DNA from: Cohnella thailandensis
GTDB taxonomy: Bacteria; Bacillota; Bacilli; Paenibacillales; Paenibacillaceae
Direction: 5' to 3'
NCBI RefSeq assembly: GCF_014212135.1
Contig: NZ_JACJVQ010000014.1
Coordinates: 124,001-188,000, forward strand
DNA length: 64,000 bases
Below the pieces are notes generated by a model. It saw only the letters and a list, made by a program, of their open reading frames with translations, made no database searches and was not told the origin of the DNA. Both the position numbers and the translations under genes were made by a program. Shown here piece by piece: positions 43,815 to 53,530 of the stretch; position 1 is the first letter of the stretch, and every line of letters starts with the position of its first letter.

Positions 43815-46577
43815 ATGTGCGCGAACAAAAAAGAAACCGAATGTTCTCCAGCCTCGATAACGACAATGGATGACGGATGGCCGGACGAGGTGCTGCGGAA
43901 CGCCAACATGCCGTTCCGTCCGGCGGACGGCCTCGCGACGACGCAGAATCCGCCGGACTTCAGCTGGCCGTATCTTCCGGACGCGTCGGAATATCATCTT
44001 CAGCTGGGAAGGACCGCCTCCATGGACGGCGAGCGGGTGGAGGTCGAAGGGCTGAGGACGAACTACTATAATTTCGACCGGACGCTGGACGAGGGGGCCT
44101 GGTTCTGGCGGGTCCGCTATCGCCTGTCGCCGGCGGAAGGCTGGTCGACGTGGAGCTCGGTCCGCCGGTTCCGGATCGCGGAGGAGAACGTGCCGTTCCC
44201 CGTGCCGCCGATCGACGACATGATGGCGCGCATGGAGAAAGGCCATCCTCGGGTATGGACGAATCCCGGCGATCTCGAGGCGTTCCGAAGCCGCCGGCTG
44301 TCCGGCAGCGGCAAGGCGGTGTTCGATCGGGTCTATGCGTCCGTTCAGGCCGATCTGGGACAGCCGCTGCCTCCCGATCCTCCTTTTCCGTACATGGACT
44401 TGAACATTTCTTCGGTCTCCCCCGAGTTCGTCAAGGCGCTGCAGGAGCTGCGGGCTTATGCCGACAAGACGCTCGATCGGCTGCTGAACGCGGCGTTCGT
44501 CTATCTGTTGACCGGAGAGGAGAGGATCGGCGCGTTTGCCAAGGCCCATCTGATGAATGTCGCGGCCTGGGATCCTTCCGGCTCGACCCAGTTCGGCATC
44601 AACGACCAGGTGCACCGCGCCGTCGCCTACCGCTCCGCGATCGCGTACGACTGGCTGTACGATCTGCTGTCGCCCGACGAAAGGAAGGCCGTGCAGGAGA
44701 TGATCAAGACGCGAGTCGCCGATCTGATCGACAAGTACCTCGTCAGCCAGCCGATTTACCAATATCCGTTCGATTCCCACGGCTGGACCATCATCGGCTA
44801 TATCGGTCTCATGGGGACCGTGCTACTGCACGATATTCCCGAAGCGGAGCAGTGGATACGCCGGTCCGTTCCCGCCTTTATCAATCTGCTTCCTCCATGG
44901 GGAGGCGAGGACGGCTCCTGGTCGCAGGGAACCGGCTACTGGCAGTGGTCCTCCGGCTCCAACAAGGAGCTGATGGACATTCTGCTCAGCGCGGGAGCCA
45001 TTAATTTGTACGAGAAGGCCTTCTCGCGTCACGAGGGCTTGTACCCGATTTACATGTTCCCTCACGGCAGCCCGACCGGCGTCTTCGGCAACGACAGCCA
45101 TTACACGCCTAGCGCCTATAGCACTCGCCTTCTGAACCGGATGGCTCAGGCGTACCGCGATCCCCGGCTGAAGTGGGCGGCCGAAGCGATCGGGGACATG
45201 CCCCGGGCCGCGCTGCAGGATTATTTCTACCGGGACGACGACTTGCCCGCGATTCCGCCGGCGGACCTGCCGGAGGGCCGATGGTTCCCCGTGACGGGAC
45301 TGGTCGCGATGCATTCCGATCTTCTTGATAGGGAGCGTATCTCCCTCTACTTCAAGTCGAGCCCATATGGCAGCTACAGCCACAGCCAGGCGGACCAGAA
45401 CGGCTTCATTCTTCATGCATTCGGGGAGGCGCTCGCGATCAAGAGCGGCGTCTACGACTACTACAACAGCGTGCATCATCGCGGCTTTACGAAGCGTACT
45501 TACTCGGCGAACGCGATTACGTACGACGGAAGAGAGGGGCAGCCGATCGACGACTTCGACGCGAAGGGACAGGTGCTCGGCTTCGTCCATCACCCGATCT
45601 TCGACGCGGTCAGCGGCGACGCGACAGCCGCTTACATGGGGGGATTGACACGGGCGGTACGGCACATCGTGTATGTCCGGCCGTCGATGTACGTCGTGAT
45701 CGACGAGCTGGCGGCGGACCGTCCGGGCGGCTCCGAGTTCGAGTGGAACCTGCATGCCGACGACAAGCTCGAGTTCGACGCGGACGGACTCGGCGCGACG
45801 ATCGAGAAGGGCGGGGCCGGCCTGCGGGTACGCCTTCGCGGCAGGCAGGCTCATGATGGGCGGACGGTTCTCGAGAAGGCCTATCTGGACCCGGAGGGAG
45901 CGGAAGTGCCGCCGGTCGCGGGCTTCGTAGGCAAGCGGCAGGTTCACGCCGCGTTCGTGACGCCGAAGGCGAACGCCGCCGTCATCGCGGCGACGCTGGC
46001 GCCCTATCGGCTTGGCGGCGACATCCCGCAGGCGATGGAGGAGGAGTTCGAAGGCGTCCTGAAGCTGACGTTCGGCCAGGGAGCATCGCTTTATGTCCGC
46101 ACGGCAGCCGGCGGAACGGCGGAAGGCGCAGCGTCGTCGGCGGCAGTGCCGGATGACGCAGCATCCGTAGCCGGGGCGGATGGCGCAACGCCGGTAACCG
46201 GGCCGGACGGAATCCGGTTCGCCGGCGCGGCGGCCGCGGTGAAGGGAGACACTTTCCTGCTGGTGAGCGGAACCTTGCTGGAGAAGGATGGAGTCGCGCT
46301 CGCGCGGTGCGACGTCCCGTCGACGATCGTCCTGGGAGATGGTATGCTATCCATATCCGCCCAGGGCGACGCTCGAGTCGTTCTTGATGCGCCGAAGCCG
46401 ATCCTTCTGTTCGACGCGGACGGCGGCAAGGCGATTCAGCCCGGCGGAGAGGCCGAGGAGAACATGAACCGGCGCGGAGTCCACTGGACGCAATCGGCCG
46501 GCCGGCTGACGATCCGCACGGAGCGCGGCCAGCGCACGTTCCTTATCGCCGATATGCCGGACGGGGAGCAGGCTTAA
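43815..46577 (+). CDS. Heparinase II/III-like polysaccharide lyase with DUF4962-type N-terminal domain
   Basis: The 920-residue protein starts with a Ig/fibronectin-like domain ('NPPDFSWPYLPDASEYHLQLGR'), then an (alpha/alpha)-barrel with 'YAIAYDWLYDLLSPDERKAVQ'-type blocks, 'DSHGWTIIGYIGLMGTVLL', 'GGEDGSWSQGTGYWQWSSG', and a C-terminal beta-sandwich with 'SSPYGSYSHSQADQNGFILHAFGEALAIKSGVYDYY'. The order is that of DUF4962/heparinase II/III proteins. They break uronate-containing polysaccharides (alginate, heparin, ulvan and others) by beta-elimination. It has no signal peptide, so it acts in the cytoplasm on imported oligosaccharides. Start ATG follows GAGGAAGAG. It opens the second carbohydrate locus. 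The substrate is not known. Confidence 0.78.
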   Translation: MCANKKETECSPASITTMDDGWPDEVLRNANMPFRPADGLATTQNPPDFSWPYLPDASEYHLQLGRTASMDGERVEVEGLRTNYYNFDRTLDEGAWFWRVRYRLSPAEGWSTWSSVRRFRIAEENVPFPVPPIDDMMARMEKGHPRVWTNPGDLEAFRSRRLSGSGKAVFDRVYASVQADLGQPLPPDPPFPYMDLNISSVSPEFVKALQELRAYADKTLDRLLNAAFVYLLTGEERIGAFAKAHLMNVAAWDPSGSTQFGINDQVHRAVAYRSAIAYDWLYDLLSPDERKAVQEMIKTRVADLIDKYLVSQPIYQYPFDSHGWTIIGYIGLMGTVLLHDIPEAEQWIRRSVPAFINLLPPWGGEDGSWSQGTGYWQWSSGSNKELMDILLSAGAINLYEKAFSRHEGLYPIYMFPHGSPTGVFGNDSHYTPSAYSTRLLNRMAQAYRDPRLKWAAEAIGDMPRAALQDYFYRDDDLPAIPPADLPEGRWFPVTGLVAMHSDLLDRERISLYFKSSPYGSYSHSQADQNGFILHAFGEALAIKSGVYDYYNSVHHRGFTKRTYSANAITYDGREGQPIDDFDAKGQVLGFVHHPIFDAVSGDATAAYMGGLTRAVRHIVYVRPSMYVVIDELAADRPGGSEFEWNLHADDKLEFDADGLGATIEKGGAGLRVRLRGRQAHDGRTVLEKAYLDPEGAEVPPVAGFVGKRQVHAAFVTPKANAAVIAATLAPYRLGGDIPQAMEEEFEGVLKLTFGQGASLYVRTAAGGTAEGAASSAAVPDDAASVAGADGATPVTGPDGIRFAGAAAAVKGDTFLLVSGTLLEKDGVALARCDVPSTIVLGDGMLSISAQGDARVVLDAPKPILLFDADGGKAIQPGGEAEENMNRRGVHWTQSAGRLTIRTERGQRTFLIADMPDGEQA

Positions 46578-46598
46578 GCGCCGCCGCGGCAACATAGA

Positions 46599-46632
46599 CC
46601 CTTGGCTTCCTATGGGAGTCGGGGGTTTTTTG
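46599..46632 (+). terminator. Terminator after the heparinase-like gene
   Basis: A 12-bp stem with G-T pairs, CCCTTGGCTTCC / GGGAGTCGGGGG with loop TAT, is followed by six T. Confidence 0.65.
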
Positions 46633-46696
46633 GCCGTTAGCGGCTGTTACGGCGGTTGATTGACCCTCTGTATCCCTTCGGAATCTTTTGAACGGC

Positions 46697-46880
46697 TAAC
46701 GGACATGAAAGACGCTTAAACCGTGATTTTTCTCGATCTGAAGATGTAACGGACACACTGTCCGTTAGCGGCCGGAACGGGCTCGAGATGGACGTTTTTA
46801 CCCTTCTAAGGGTCTCCTACGTCCATTAGAAATTCCAAAATGTCGGTTTTAACGGTTTACCGGACTGTATGTCCGTAAGA
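46697..46880. repeat. Hairpin-repeat region with 50- to 61-base spacing
   Basis: The gap 46578-47011 holds several inverted repeats: TAACGGACA-N3-TGTCCGTTA (centre 46757), TGGACG/CGTCCA (arms 46789 and 46820, centre 46807, with an inner ACCCTT-CT-AAGGGT), and CGGAC-TGTAT-GTCCG (centre 46868). Two sequences recur at 4.9 kb: AACGGACATG (46698) and a 17-mer starting GGACTGTATG (46862). The rest of the gap shows nothing else I can name. Confidence 0.6.
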
Positions 46881-47011
46881 GCGAGAGCTCCCATCTCGAA
46901 GCGGATAAACGCAACACAGTCGCTGGAATCCTCGCATTTAGGGTTTAGGGAACAGTCGACAAGCGAAAATGGGTCCGATAACGATAGAATCATCGACGGG
47001 AGGCGGTTCGG

Positions 47012-48574
47012 TTGGCCAAATGGCATGGAAGCGGAGCATCTGTACAAGATAGAAAGCGGGCAAGCAAGCGTTCGGCGTTAGCGGCAAGAGCCTCGACCGG
47101 AGCTACGACCCGGCGGATTCTGCTCGCGGCTTTCGGCATGCTGACGGCGGCCGTCCTCGGAGGATGCTCCTCGGCGCTGTTCGGCTCGGATATGGAGGAG
47201 TCGGGGGAGCCCGGCACGGCGAAGCCGGTCGAGCTGGTCTGGTATTATCCCGAATATGAGGCCAACGCCGATCTGGAACAAGTGAACGAGGCGGTCAACC
47301 GAATCGTCAAAGCGAAGCTCAACGCGACCGTCCGGTTGATGCCGATCGAGTTCGGAAGCTATGAGCAGAAGATGAACACGTTGGCCGCATCGAACGAGCC
47401 GGCCGACATCATCTGGACCTCCAATTGGCTGTTCTCTTGGACCGACAATGCCAAGAGGGGCGTCTTCCGGCCGGTGCAGGAGCTGCTGCCCGAATTCGCC
47501 CCGCGGCTGCTGGCTTCGCTGCCCGACCGATTCTGGAACGACGGCAAGCTAAACGGCAACCAGTACGGGATTCCGAGCTACCAGATCGCCGCCATGAGGC
47601 CGAGTCTCGTCATCCAGAAGCGGTTCGCCGACAAGTACGGGCTCGACGCCGGTTCCATTCGCAAGATCGAGGATATCGAGCCGTTCCTGAAGCTCATCAA
47701 GGAAGGGGAGCCCGGCATCGTTCCCTTCGGAACGACTCGCGGCTTCTATATGAACACGCTGTACGGCATCGATTGGCGCGTTCCGGTTTACCTGGACGAT
47801 CCTTCCCATACGGTTCTCCCTGACGTGACCGAGGAGATGAAGAGCAATTTCGAGCTGGTTCGATCCTGGTACGTCAAGGGATATATCAATGAGGATGCCG
47901 CTACTCTGCGCGAGGCCTCGGATGCCTACTCCAAAGGAAATGCGGCGGTATGGTTCGATCCGACGGGCAAGCCCGGATCGGAAGCGGAGTTCAAGACGAT
48001 GGGCGGAGGCTATGACGTACAGCTGGTGCCATTGGTTGCCCCGTATTTTACGGGAGCGGTCAGCTCGATGAACGCCATCTCCCGCACGTCGAAGAACCCG
48101 GAGAGGGCGCTGATGTTCCTGGAGCTCGTCAATACCGACAAGGAGCTGTACAACCTGCTCGTATACGGCATCGAGGGCAAGCATTACGTGAAGACGGTCG
48201 GCAACTTTATCCGCCTCGATCCGGATGCCGGCTATTACACGAATACCGATTGGGTGTTCGGCGATATCCGGAACGAGTACTTGCCGGAAGGATCGCCCGC
48301 CGACAAGCTCGAGCAGACCGTACGGATCAACGAAGAGGCCAGGCTGTCCTCCTACGCCGGCTTCGAATTCGACGGAGAATCCGTCAAGGCGGAGCTGGCC
48401 AACGTCCGGGCCGTGAACGAGGAATATTACGGCGCGCTCGCGACCGGAACGGTCGATCCGGACGAATATCTTCCTATTTACGAGGAACAGCTGAAGAAAG
48501 CCGGCAGCGACGTCATCGTTGCCGAGAAGCAGCGCCAATTGAACGAGTGGCTGGCCTCCCAAGGGCTGAAATAG
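47012..48574 (+). CDS. Extracellular solute-binding lipoprotein (LplA-like), first copy
   Basis: The 520-residue protein has a long basic N-terminal stretch before its hydrophobic signal and lipobox LGGC (Cys52). The mature part is a LplA/family 1 binding protein: 'ELVWYYPEYEANADLEQVNEAVNRI', 'ADIIWTSNWLFSWTDNAKRGVF', 'GNAAVWFDPTGKPGS'. It is a clear paralog of the binding protein at 50.8 kb (shared 'YEQKMNT', 'IWTSNWLF', 'AISRTSKNPERA' and 'LYNLLVYGIEGKHY'). Start is TTG with GGGAGG six bases upstream. It is cut off from the permeases by a strong terminator, so it has its own expression. Confidence 0.9.
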   Translation: MAKWHGSGASVQDRKRASKRSALAARASTGATTRRILLAAFGMLTAAVLGGCSSALFGSDMEESGEPGTAKPVELVWYYPEYEANADLEQVNEAVNRIVKAKLNATVRLMPIEFGSYEQKMNTLAASNEPADIIWTSNWLFSWTDNAKRGVFRPVQELLPEFAPRLLASLPDRFWNDGKLNGNQYGIPSYQIAAMRPSLVIQKRFADKYGLDAGSIRKIEDIEPFLKLIKEGEPGIVPFGTTRGFYMNTLYGIDWRVPVYLDDPSHTVLPDVTEEMKSNFELVRSWYVKGYINEDAATLREASDAYSKGNAAVWFDPTGKPGSEAEFKTMGGGYDVQLVPLVAPYFTGAVSSMNAISRTSKNPERALMFLELVNTDKELYNLLVYGIEGKHYVKTVGNFIRLDPDAGYYTNTDWVFGDIRNEYLPEGSPADKLEQTVRINEEARLSSYAGFEFDGESVKAELANVRAVNEEYYGALATGTVDPDEYLPIYEEQLKKAGSDVIVAEKQRQLNEWLASQGLK

Positions 48575-48625
48575 CCTCGAACGGCATCCAATCACAACCG
48601 AAAGCAGCTTGAAACTCGGCATCCG

Positions 48626-48674
48626 AAAGCCGGGAAGAGAGGGGATCCATCCCCGATCTTCCCGGCTTTTTTGG
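48626..48674 (+). terminator. Terminator after the first binding-protein gene
   Basis: AAAGCCGGGAAGA and TCTTCCCGGCTTT form a 13-bp stem with an inner GGATCC-containing loop, followed by TTT. Confidence 0.9.
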
Positions 48675-48738
48675 CGTGTAGGCGAACCGAATCCGAATTC
48701 TGCACTTAAATGCTCATCGAACAACGCAGGAGTGGAGT

Positions 48739-48759
48739 AAAGTACGGTTTTTGCACTTT
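48739..48759. promoter_or_regulatory. Shared 21-bp motif, copy 1 (upstream of the permease operon)
   Basis: AAAGT-ACGGTTT-TTGCACTTT, an imperfect inverted repeat lying 78 bases before the permease start. The same 14 fixed bases occur at 53425 and 55939. It is a candidate operator of the membrane-bound AraC regulator of this locus. Confidence 0.65.
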
Positions 48760-48837
48760 ATCCGCTCCCGCATGGGCCGTTATCGTGAATGGCAAGGCAC
48801 CGCAACCCACTTTACCGGCAAGGAGGAATGGAGCATC

Positions 48838-49755
<918 letters not shown>

Positions 49756-49770
49756 AAAGGAGAAGATTCC

Positions 49771-50664
49771 ATGCCCGCGCAAAAAGGGTTCCGATGGTCG
49801 ACGCTGTTCATTCACCTGTTCTTCGTGTGCCTGACGCTGTCGATGCTGATCCCGCTGGCCCTGATCATTATCGTCTCGCTGACGGATGAGCAGTCGATCC
49901 TGCACCACGGCTTCCGGGTCATCCCGGACAAGTTGTCGACCACCGCCTATCATTATTTTCTCAAGACACCGGATACTCTTCTCCGCGCCTACGGAGTGAC
50001 GATTCTGGTCAGCGTCATCGGCACGACTCTCAGCCTGATCCTCACCTCCACGATGGGCTACACGTTATCCAGACGGGATTACGGCCTGAACCGGGTGACG
50101 TCGTTCTACGTGTTCTTCACCATGCTGTTCAACGGCGGACTGGTTCCGTTCTACATCCTGATGACCCGGGGCTTGCAGGTAAAAGACACCCTGTGGGCGA
50201 TGATCATCCCCGGCCTGCTCAGTCCGTTCTACGTGCTCATCATGAAGGGCTTCATGTCCAAAATCCCGTACGAGATCATCGAATCGGCCAAGGTGGAGGG
50301 AGCTCGCGAATGGCGGATCTACGCCCAGCTTATTCTCCCGCTGTCGAAGCCGGCGCTGGCGACGCTGGGGCTGTTCATCATGTTCAACTTCTGGAACGAA
50401 TGGTTCAACGCGCTGTTGTTCATCGACAACCAGAAGCTGGTTCCGCTGCAGCTGCTCTTGGTGCGGACGATGAACTCGCTTGACTTCATTACCTCGCGGC
50501 CCGAATTCTCGGCGGCGATGGTCAGCTTCGACATGTCGAAGTTCCCGAGCACTTCCGCCAAGTTCGCGATCGCGATCATGTCGGCGGGGCCGATGCTGCT
50601 GGTGTTCCCGTTCTTCCAGCGGTTCTTCGTCAAGGGGCTGACGGTAGGGGCGATCAAGGGTTAA
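49771..50664 (+). CDS. Sugar ABC transporter permease (LplC/YtcP type)
   Basis: The 297-residue second permease has six helices and the EAA motif 'ESAKVEGAREWRIYAQLILP'. 'DYGLNRVTSFYVFFTMLFNGGLVPFYILM' is typical of LplC/YtcP permeases. AAAGGAGAAG is eight bases upstream of its ATG. With the LplB-type partner it forms the channel for which the binding proteins at 47 kb and 50.8 kb are candidate feeders. Confidence 0.92.
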   Translation: MPAQKGFRWSTLFIHLFFVCLTLSMLIPLALIIIVSLTDEQSILHHGFRVIPDKLSTTAYHYFLKTPDTLLRAYGVTILVSVIGTTLSLILTSTMGYTLSRRDYGLNRVTSFYVFFTMLFNGGLVPFYILMTRGLQVKDTLWAMIIPGLLSPFYVLIMKGFMSKIPYEIIESAKVEGAREWRIYAQLILPLSKPALATLGLFIMFNFWNEWFNALLFIDNQKLVPLQLLLVRTMNSLDFITSRPEFSAAMVSFDMSKFPSTSAKFAIAIMSAGPMLLVFPFFQRFFVKGLTVGAIKG

Positions 50665-50781
50665 TCCGGAAAAGAGAGCTTTAGGCGCGACGAGGAGAGG
50701 AGGTGACGGGGAGAGACGATCCGAGCGCTTGCCCATATAGGAAGTCGCGGTTCCAACCATCATTCAGGGAGGGTTTTTACC

Positions 50782-52329
50782 ATGGAGAAAACAGAGAACA
50801 AGAGAAACGGTTTACGCTTCGCGATGGCGCTGGCCTTAGGTTCCGCGCTTGCCCTGACATCCGCCTGCGGCAACGACAACTCGAACTCGAACGCTTCCCC
50901 GAGCCCGTCCGGCACGCCGTCCGGCGCCTCGGCCTCCGCGAGCGGGTCGGCCTCCGCCTCTTCCGGGACCGAGCTGAAGCCGGTCGAGCTGACCTGGTAT
51001 TACCCGCAGAATGCCGAGAATCCCGACCTGAAGCTCGTGAACGACGAGGTCAACAAAATCACGCAAGCCAAAATCAACGCTACGATCAAGCTGAAGCCGA
51101 TCGACTTCGGCAACTACGAGCAGAAGATGAACACGATCGTCGCTTCCGGAGAGGCGTTCGACCTCATCTGGACGTCGAACTGGCTGTTCAAGTTCGACAC
51201 CAACCAGAAGAAGGGCGTCTTCGCTCCGCTTGACGATCTCTTGAACACGGTCGGCAAGGATCTGTACGCGACGATGCAGGAGAAGTTCTGGAACGATGCC
51301 GAGCAGGAGGGCAGCATCTATGCCGTTCCGAATTTCCAGATCTCCGCAAGCCGGCCCAGCTTCGTCCTTCAGAAGCGGTTCGTGGACAAGTACAACTTCG
51401 ATACCCATTCGATCAAGAAGGTCGAGGATCTCGAGCCGTTCCTGAAGACGATCAAGGAGAACGAGCCGGGCATTACGCCGTTCGGCACGACCCGCGGCTT
51501 CTACAGCGGCCTGCTCTACGGCATCGACACCAAGGTGCCGGTCTATTACGACGACAAGACCTATACCGTCCTGCCCGACATAACCGACGAGCTGAGGGAG
51601 TACTACAAGCTGGTGCGGTCGTGGTATACCAAGGGGTACATCAACGAGGACGCGGCCACGCTGAAGAGCGCCGCGGACGCCTACAACAAGGGAACGACGG
51701 CGGCCTGGTTCGACGTGACCGGCAAGCCGGGCTCCGAGGTCGAGTTCAAGGCGGCGGACGGAGGCTACGACGTCGTGCTGGTTCCGCTGGCGCAACCGGT
51801 CTTCACCGGCGCGGCGAGCACGATGAACGCGATCAGCCGTACCTCCAAGAACCCCGAGCGGGCGATGATGTTCCTTCAGCTCGTCAATACCGACAAGGAG
51901 CTGTACAACCTGCTCGTCTACGGCATCGAAGGCAAGCATTATACGAAGATCGACGATACCTACATCAAGATCGACCAGAATGCGGGCTACTTCACGAACT
52001 CCGACTGGGTATTCGGCAACGTGACGAACGGCTACCTGCCGGAAGGAGCGCCGGCCGACAAGTTCGAGCAGACGCTCAAGGTCAACGATGAAGCGCGCGT
52101 CTCGCCGTTCAGCGGATTCTCGTTCAATTCGGAGCCGGTCAAGACGGAGATCGCCAATATGCAGGCGGTCCGGGACGAATACCAGGCCTCGCTCGGCACG
52201 GGAACGCTCGATCCCGAGAAGTACCTGCCCATCTACGAAGAGAAGCTGAAGAAGGCCGGCAGCGACGTCGTCGTCGCCGAAACGCAGAAGCAGCTGGACG
52301 AATGGCTTAAGCAAAAAGGCATGAAGTAA
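50782..52329 (+). CDS. Extracellular solute-binding lipoprotein (LplA-like), second copy
   Basis: The 515-residue lipoprotein has lipobox TSAC (Cys29), a Ser/Asn/Pro-rich linker, and the LplA-type fold ('WYYPQNAENPDLKLVNDEVNKI', 'FDLIWTSNWLFKFDTNQKKGVF', 'FFGTTRGFYSG'-like 'FGTTRGFYSGLLYGID'). It is 117 bases after the permease gene and probably on the same transcript. A stable hairpin follows its stop, as often seen after highly expressed binding-protein genes. The first copy at 47 kb shares much of its sequence, so the two probably arose by duplication and may bind related oligosaccharides. Confidence 0.92.
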   Translation: MEKTENKRNGLRFAMALALGSALALTSACGNDNSNSNASPSPSGTPSGASASASGSASASSGTELKPVELTWYYPQNAENPDLKLVNDEVNKITQAKINATIKLKPIDFGNYEQKMNTIVASGEAFDLIWTSNWLFKFDTNQKKGVFAPLDDLLNTVGKDLYATMQEKFWNDAEQEGSIYAVPNFQISASRPSFVLQKRFVDKYNFDTHSIKKVEDLEPFLKTIKENEPGITPFGTTRGFYSGLLYGIDTKVPVYYDDKTYTVLPDITDELREYYKLVRSWYTKGYINEDAATLKSAADAYNKGTTAAWFDVTGKPGSEVEFKAADGGYDVVLVPLAQPVFTGAASTMNAISRTSKNPERAMMFLQLVNTDKELYNLLVYGIEGKHYTKIDDTYIKIDQNAGYFTNSDWVFGNVTNGYLPEGAPADKFEQTLKVNDEARVSPFSGFSFNSEPVKTEIANMQAVRDEYQASLGTGTLDPEKYLPIYEEKLKKAGSDVVVAETQKQLDEWLKQKGMK

Positions 52330-52354
52330 CATCGAATTCGGCCGAAATAACCGC

Positions 52355-52399
52355 CCAAGCCGAGAATAGACCGGGTTCGCCCGGCTATTTTCGGCTTGG
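52355..52399 (+). terminator. Stable intercistronic hairpin without T tail
   Basis: CCAAGCCGA and TCGGCTTGG enclose further pairs AATAG/CTATT and CCGGG-TTCG-CCCGG. There is no T run, so it may protect the upstream mRNA end and lower expression of the nitrilase gene rather than stop transcription completely. Confidence 0.65.
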
Positions 52400-52433
52400 A
52401 CGCGGGTTGCCAGAGAGAGAGGAGGAATCGGAT

Positions 52434-53384
52434 ATGGCGAAGCCCGTCACGATCAGCTGCCTGGGGCCGCGCCCGCTGGCGATCGCGTCCGGAACGCCCG
52501 CGACGGAAGCGACGGACCGAATGATCCGGCATTGGCGGGATCAACTGGAGAAGGTCCTGCCGGATCGGCCGGATCTGATCGTCCTGCCGGAGGCGTGCGA
52601 CCGGCCGGACCCGCTCGGGTTCCCCTTGGAGGAGCAGCTGCCGTATTACCGCGCGCGCGGCAATCGGGTTCGCGACTTCTTGGCCGACGTCGCCAAGCGG
52701 CATCGCTGCTACATCGCCTATCCGGCCCTATCGGAGGCGGCGGACGGCGGCTGGCTTAACGAGATGCAGCTGATCGACCGCGAGGGCCGAGTCATGGGAA
52801 CGTACCGCAAGAACTACCCGACGCCGGACGAGTCCGGCAGGCGGAACGTTCGCTCCGGCACGGAAGCGCCGATCTTCGAGTGCGACTTCGGCCGGGTGGC
52901 GGCGGCGATCTGCTTCGACTTGAACTTCGAGGAATTGCTCCGTCGTTACTCCGCTTCGAAGCCGGATCTGATCGTCTTTCCCTCGATGTACCACGGGGGA
53001 CTGATGCAGAGCCACTGGGCTTATTCCTGCCGAGCCCATTTCGCCGGGGCGGTGGCCGGAGGTCCTTGCACGATCCTGACGCCGCTCGGGACGGTGGCCG
53101 CCAGCAGCACGAACTACTATTCCTACGTCACGGCCACGGTCAATCTGGATTGCGCCGTTCTGCACATCGACGGGAACGAGGCTCATTGGCCCGCGATCAA
53201 GTGGAAATACGGCCGCGAGGTGACGATTTGGGAGCCCGGGTATTTGGGGTGCGTGCTGCTGACATCCGAGTCGGAGACCTTCGGGGTGGACGAAATCATC
53301 GACGAATTCGGGCTGGAGCGGGTCGACGACTATTTTGACAGAACAAGGAATTCGAGGATAGAAGAGGGTTATGCGGGAAAATAG
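52434..53384 (+). CDS. Nitrilase-superfamily carbon-nitrogen hydrolase
   Basis: The 316-residue enzyme has the Glu-Lys-Cys triad of the superfamily: Glu53 in 'LIVLPEACD', Lys126 in 'TYRKNYPT' and Cys160 in 'AAAICFDLNFEE'. It cleaves an amide or nitrile bond in the cytoplasm. ATG 52434 has AGGAGG eight bases upstream. It follows the sugar transporter genes in the same direction, which is unusual and suggests a substrate with an amide, for example an N-acyl amino sugar or an amidated uronate. This link is inference. C terminus runs to the region with the second shared motif. Confidence 0.85.
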   Translation: MAKPVTISCLGPRPLAIASGTPATEATDRMIRHWRDQLEKVLPDRPDLIVLPEACDRPDPLGFPLEEQLPYYRARGNRVRDFLADVAKRHRCYIAYPALSEAADGGWLNEMQLIDREGRVMGTYRKNYPTPDESGRRNVRSGTEAPIFECDFGRVAAAICFDLNFEELLRRYSASKPDLIVFPSMYHGGLMQSHWAYSCRAHFAGAVAGGPCTILTPLGTVAASSTNYYSYVTATVNLDCAVLHIDGNEAHWPAIKWKYGREVTIWEPGYLGCVLLTSESETFGVDEIIDEFGLERVDDYFDRTRNSRIEEGYAGK

Positions 53385-53423
53385 AAGGGCCGATCCGGGC
53401 CTGAATCCATCGCTATAATGGAG

Positions 53424-53450
53424 AAAAGTGCAGTTATTGCACTTTTTTTT
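53424..53450. promoter_or_regulatory. Shared 21-bp motif, copy 2, which also forms a terminator-like hairpin
   Basis: AAAGT-GCAGTTA-TTGCACTTT (53425-53445) lies 85 bases before the AraC regulator gene. As RNA, AAAAGTGCA and TGCACTTTT form a 9-bp stem with a 5-base loop and a T run, so it may also end the nitrilase transcript. Confidence 0.6.
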
Positions 53451-53530
53451 GTTTTCTATTCTTGCTATGTTAGCTTATAGGACACGATCCGAATCCCATC
53501 CGGTCTCCGTTATCGGAAAGTGAGGGTGTT

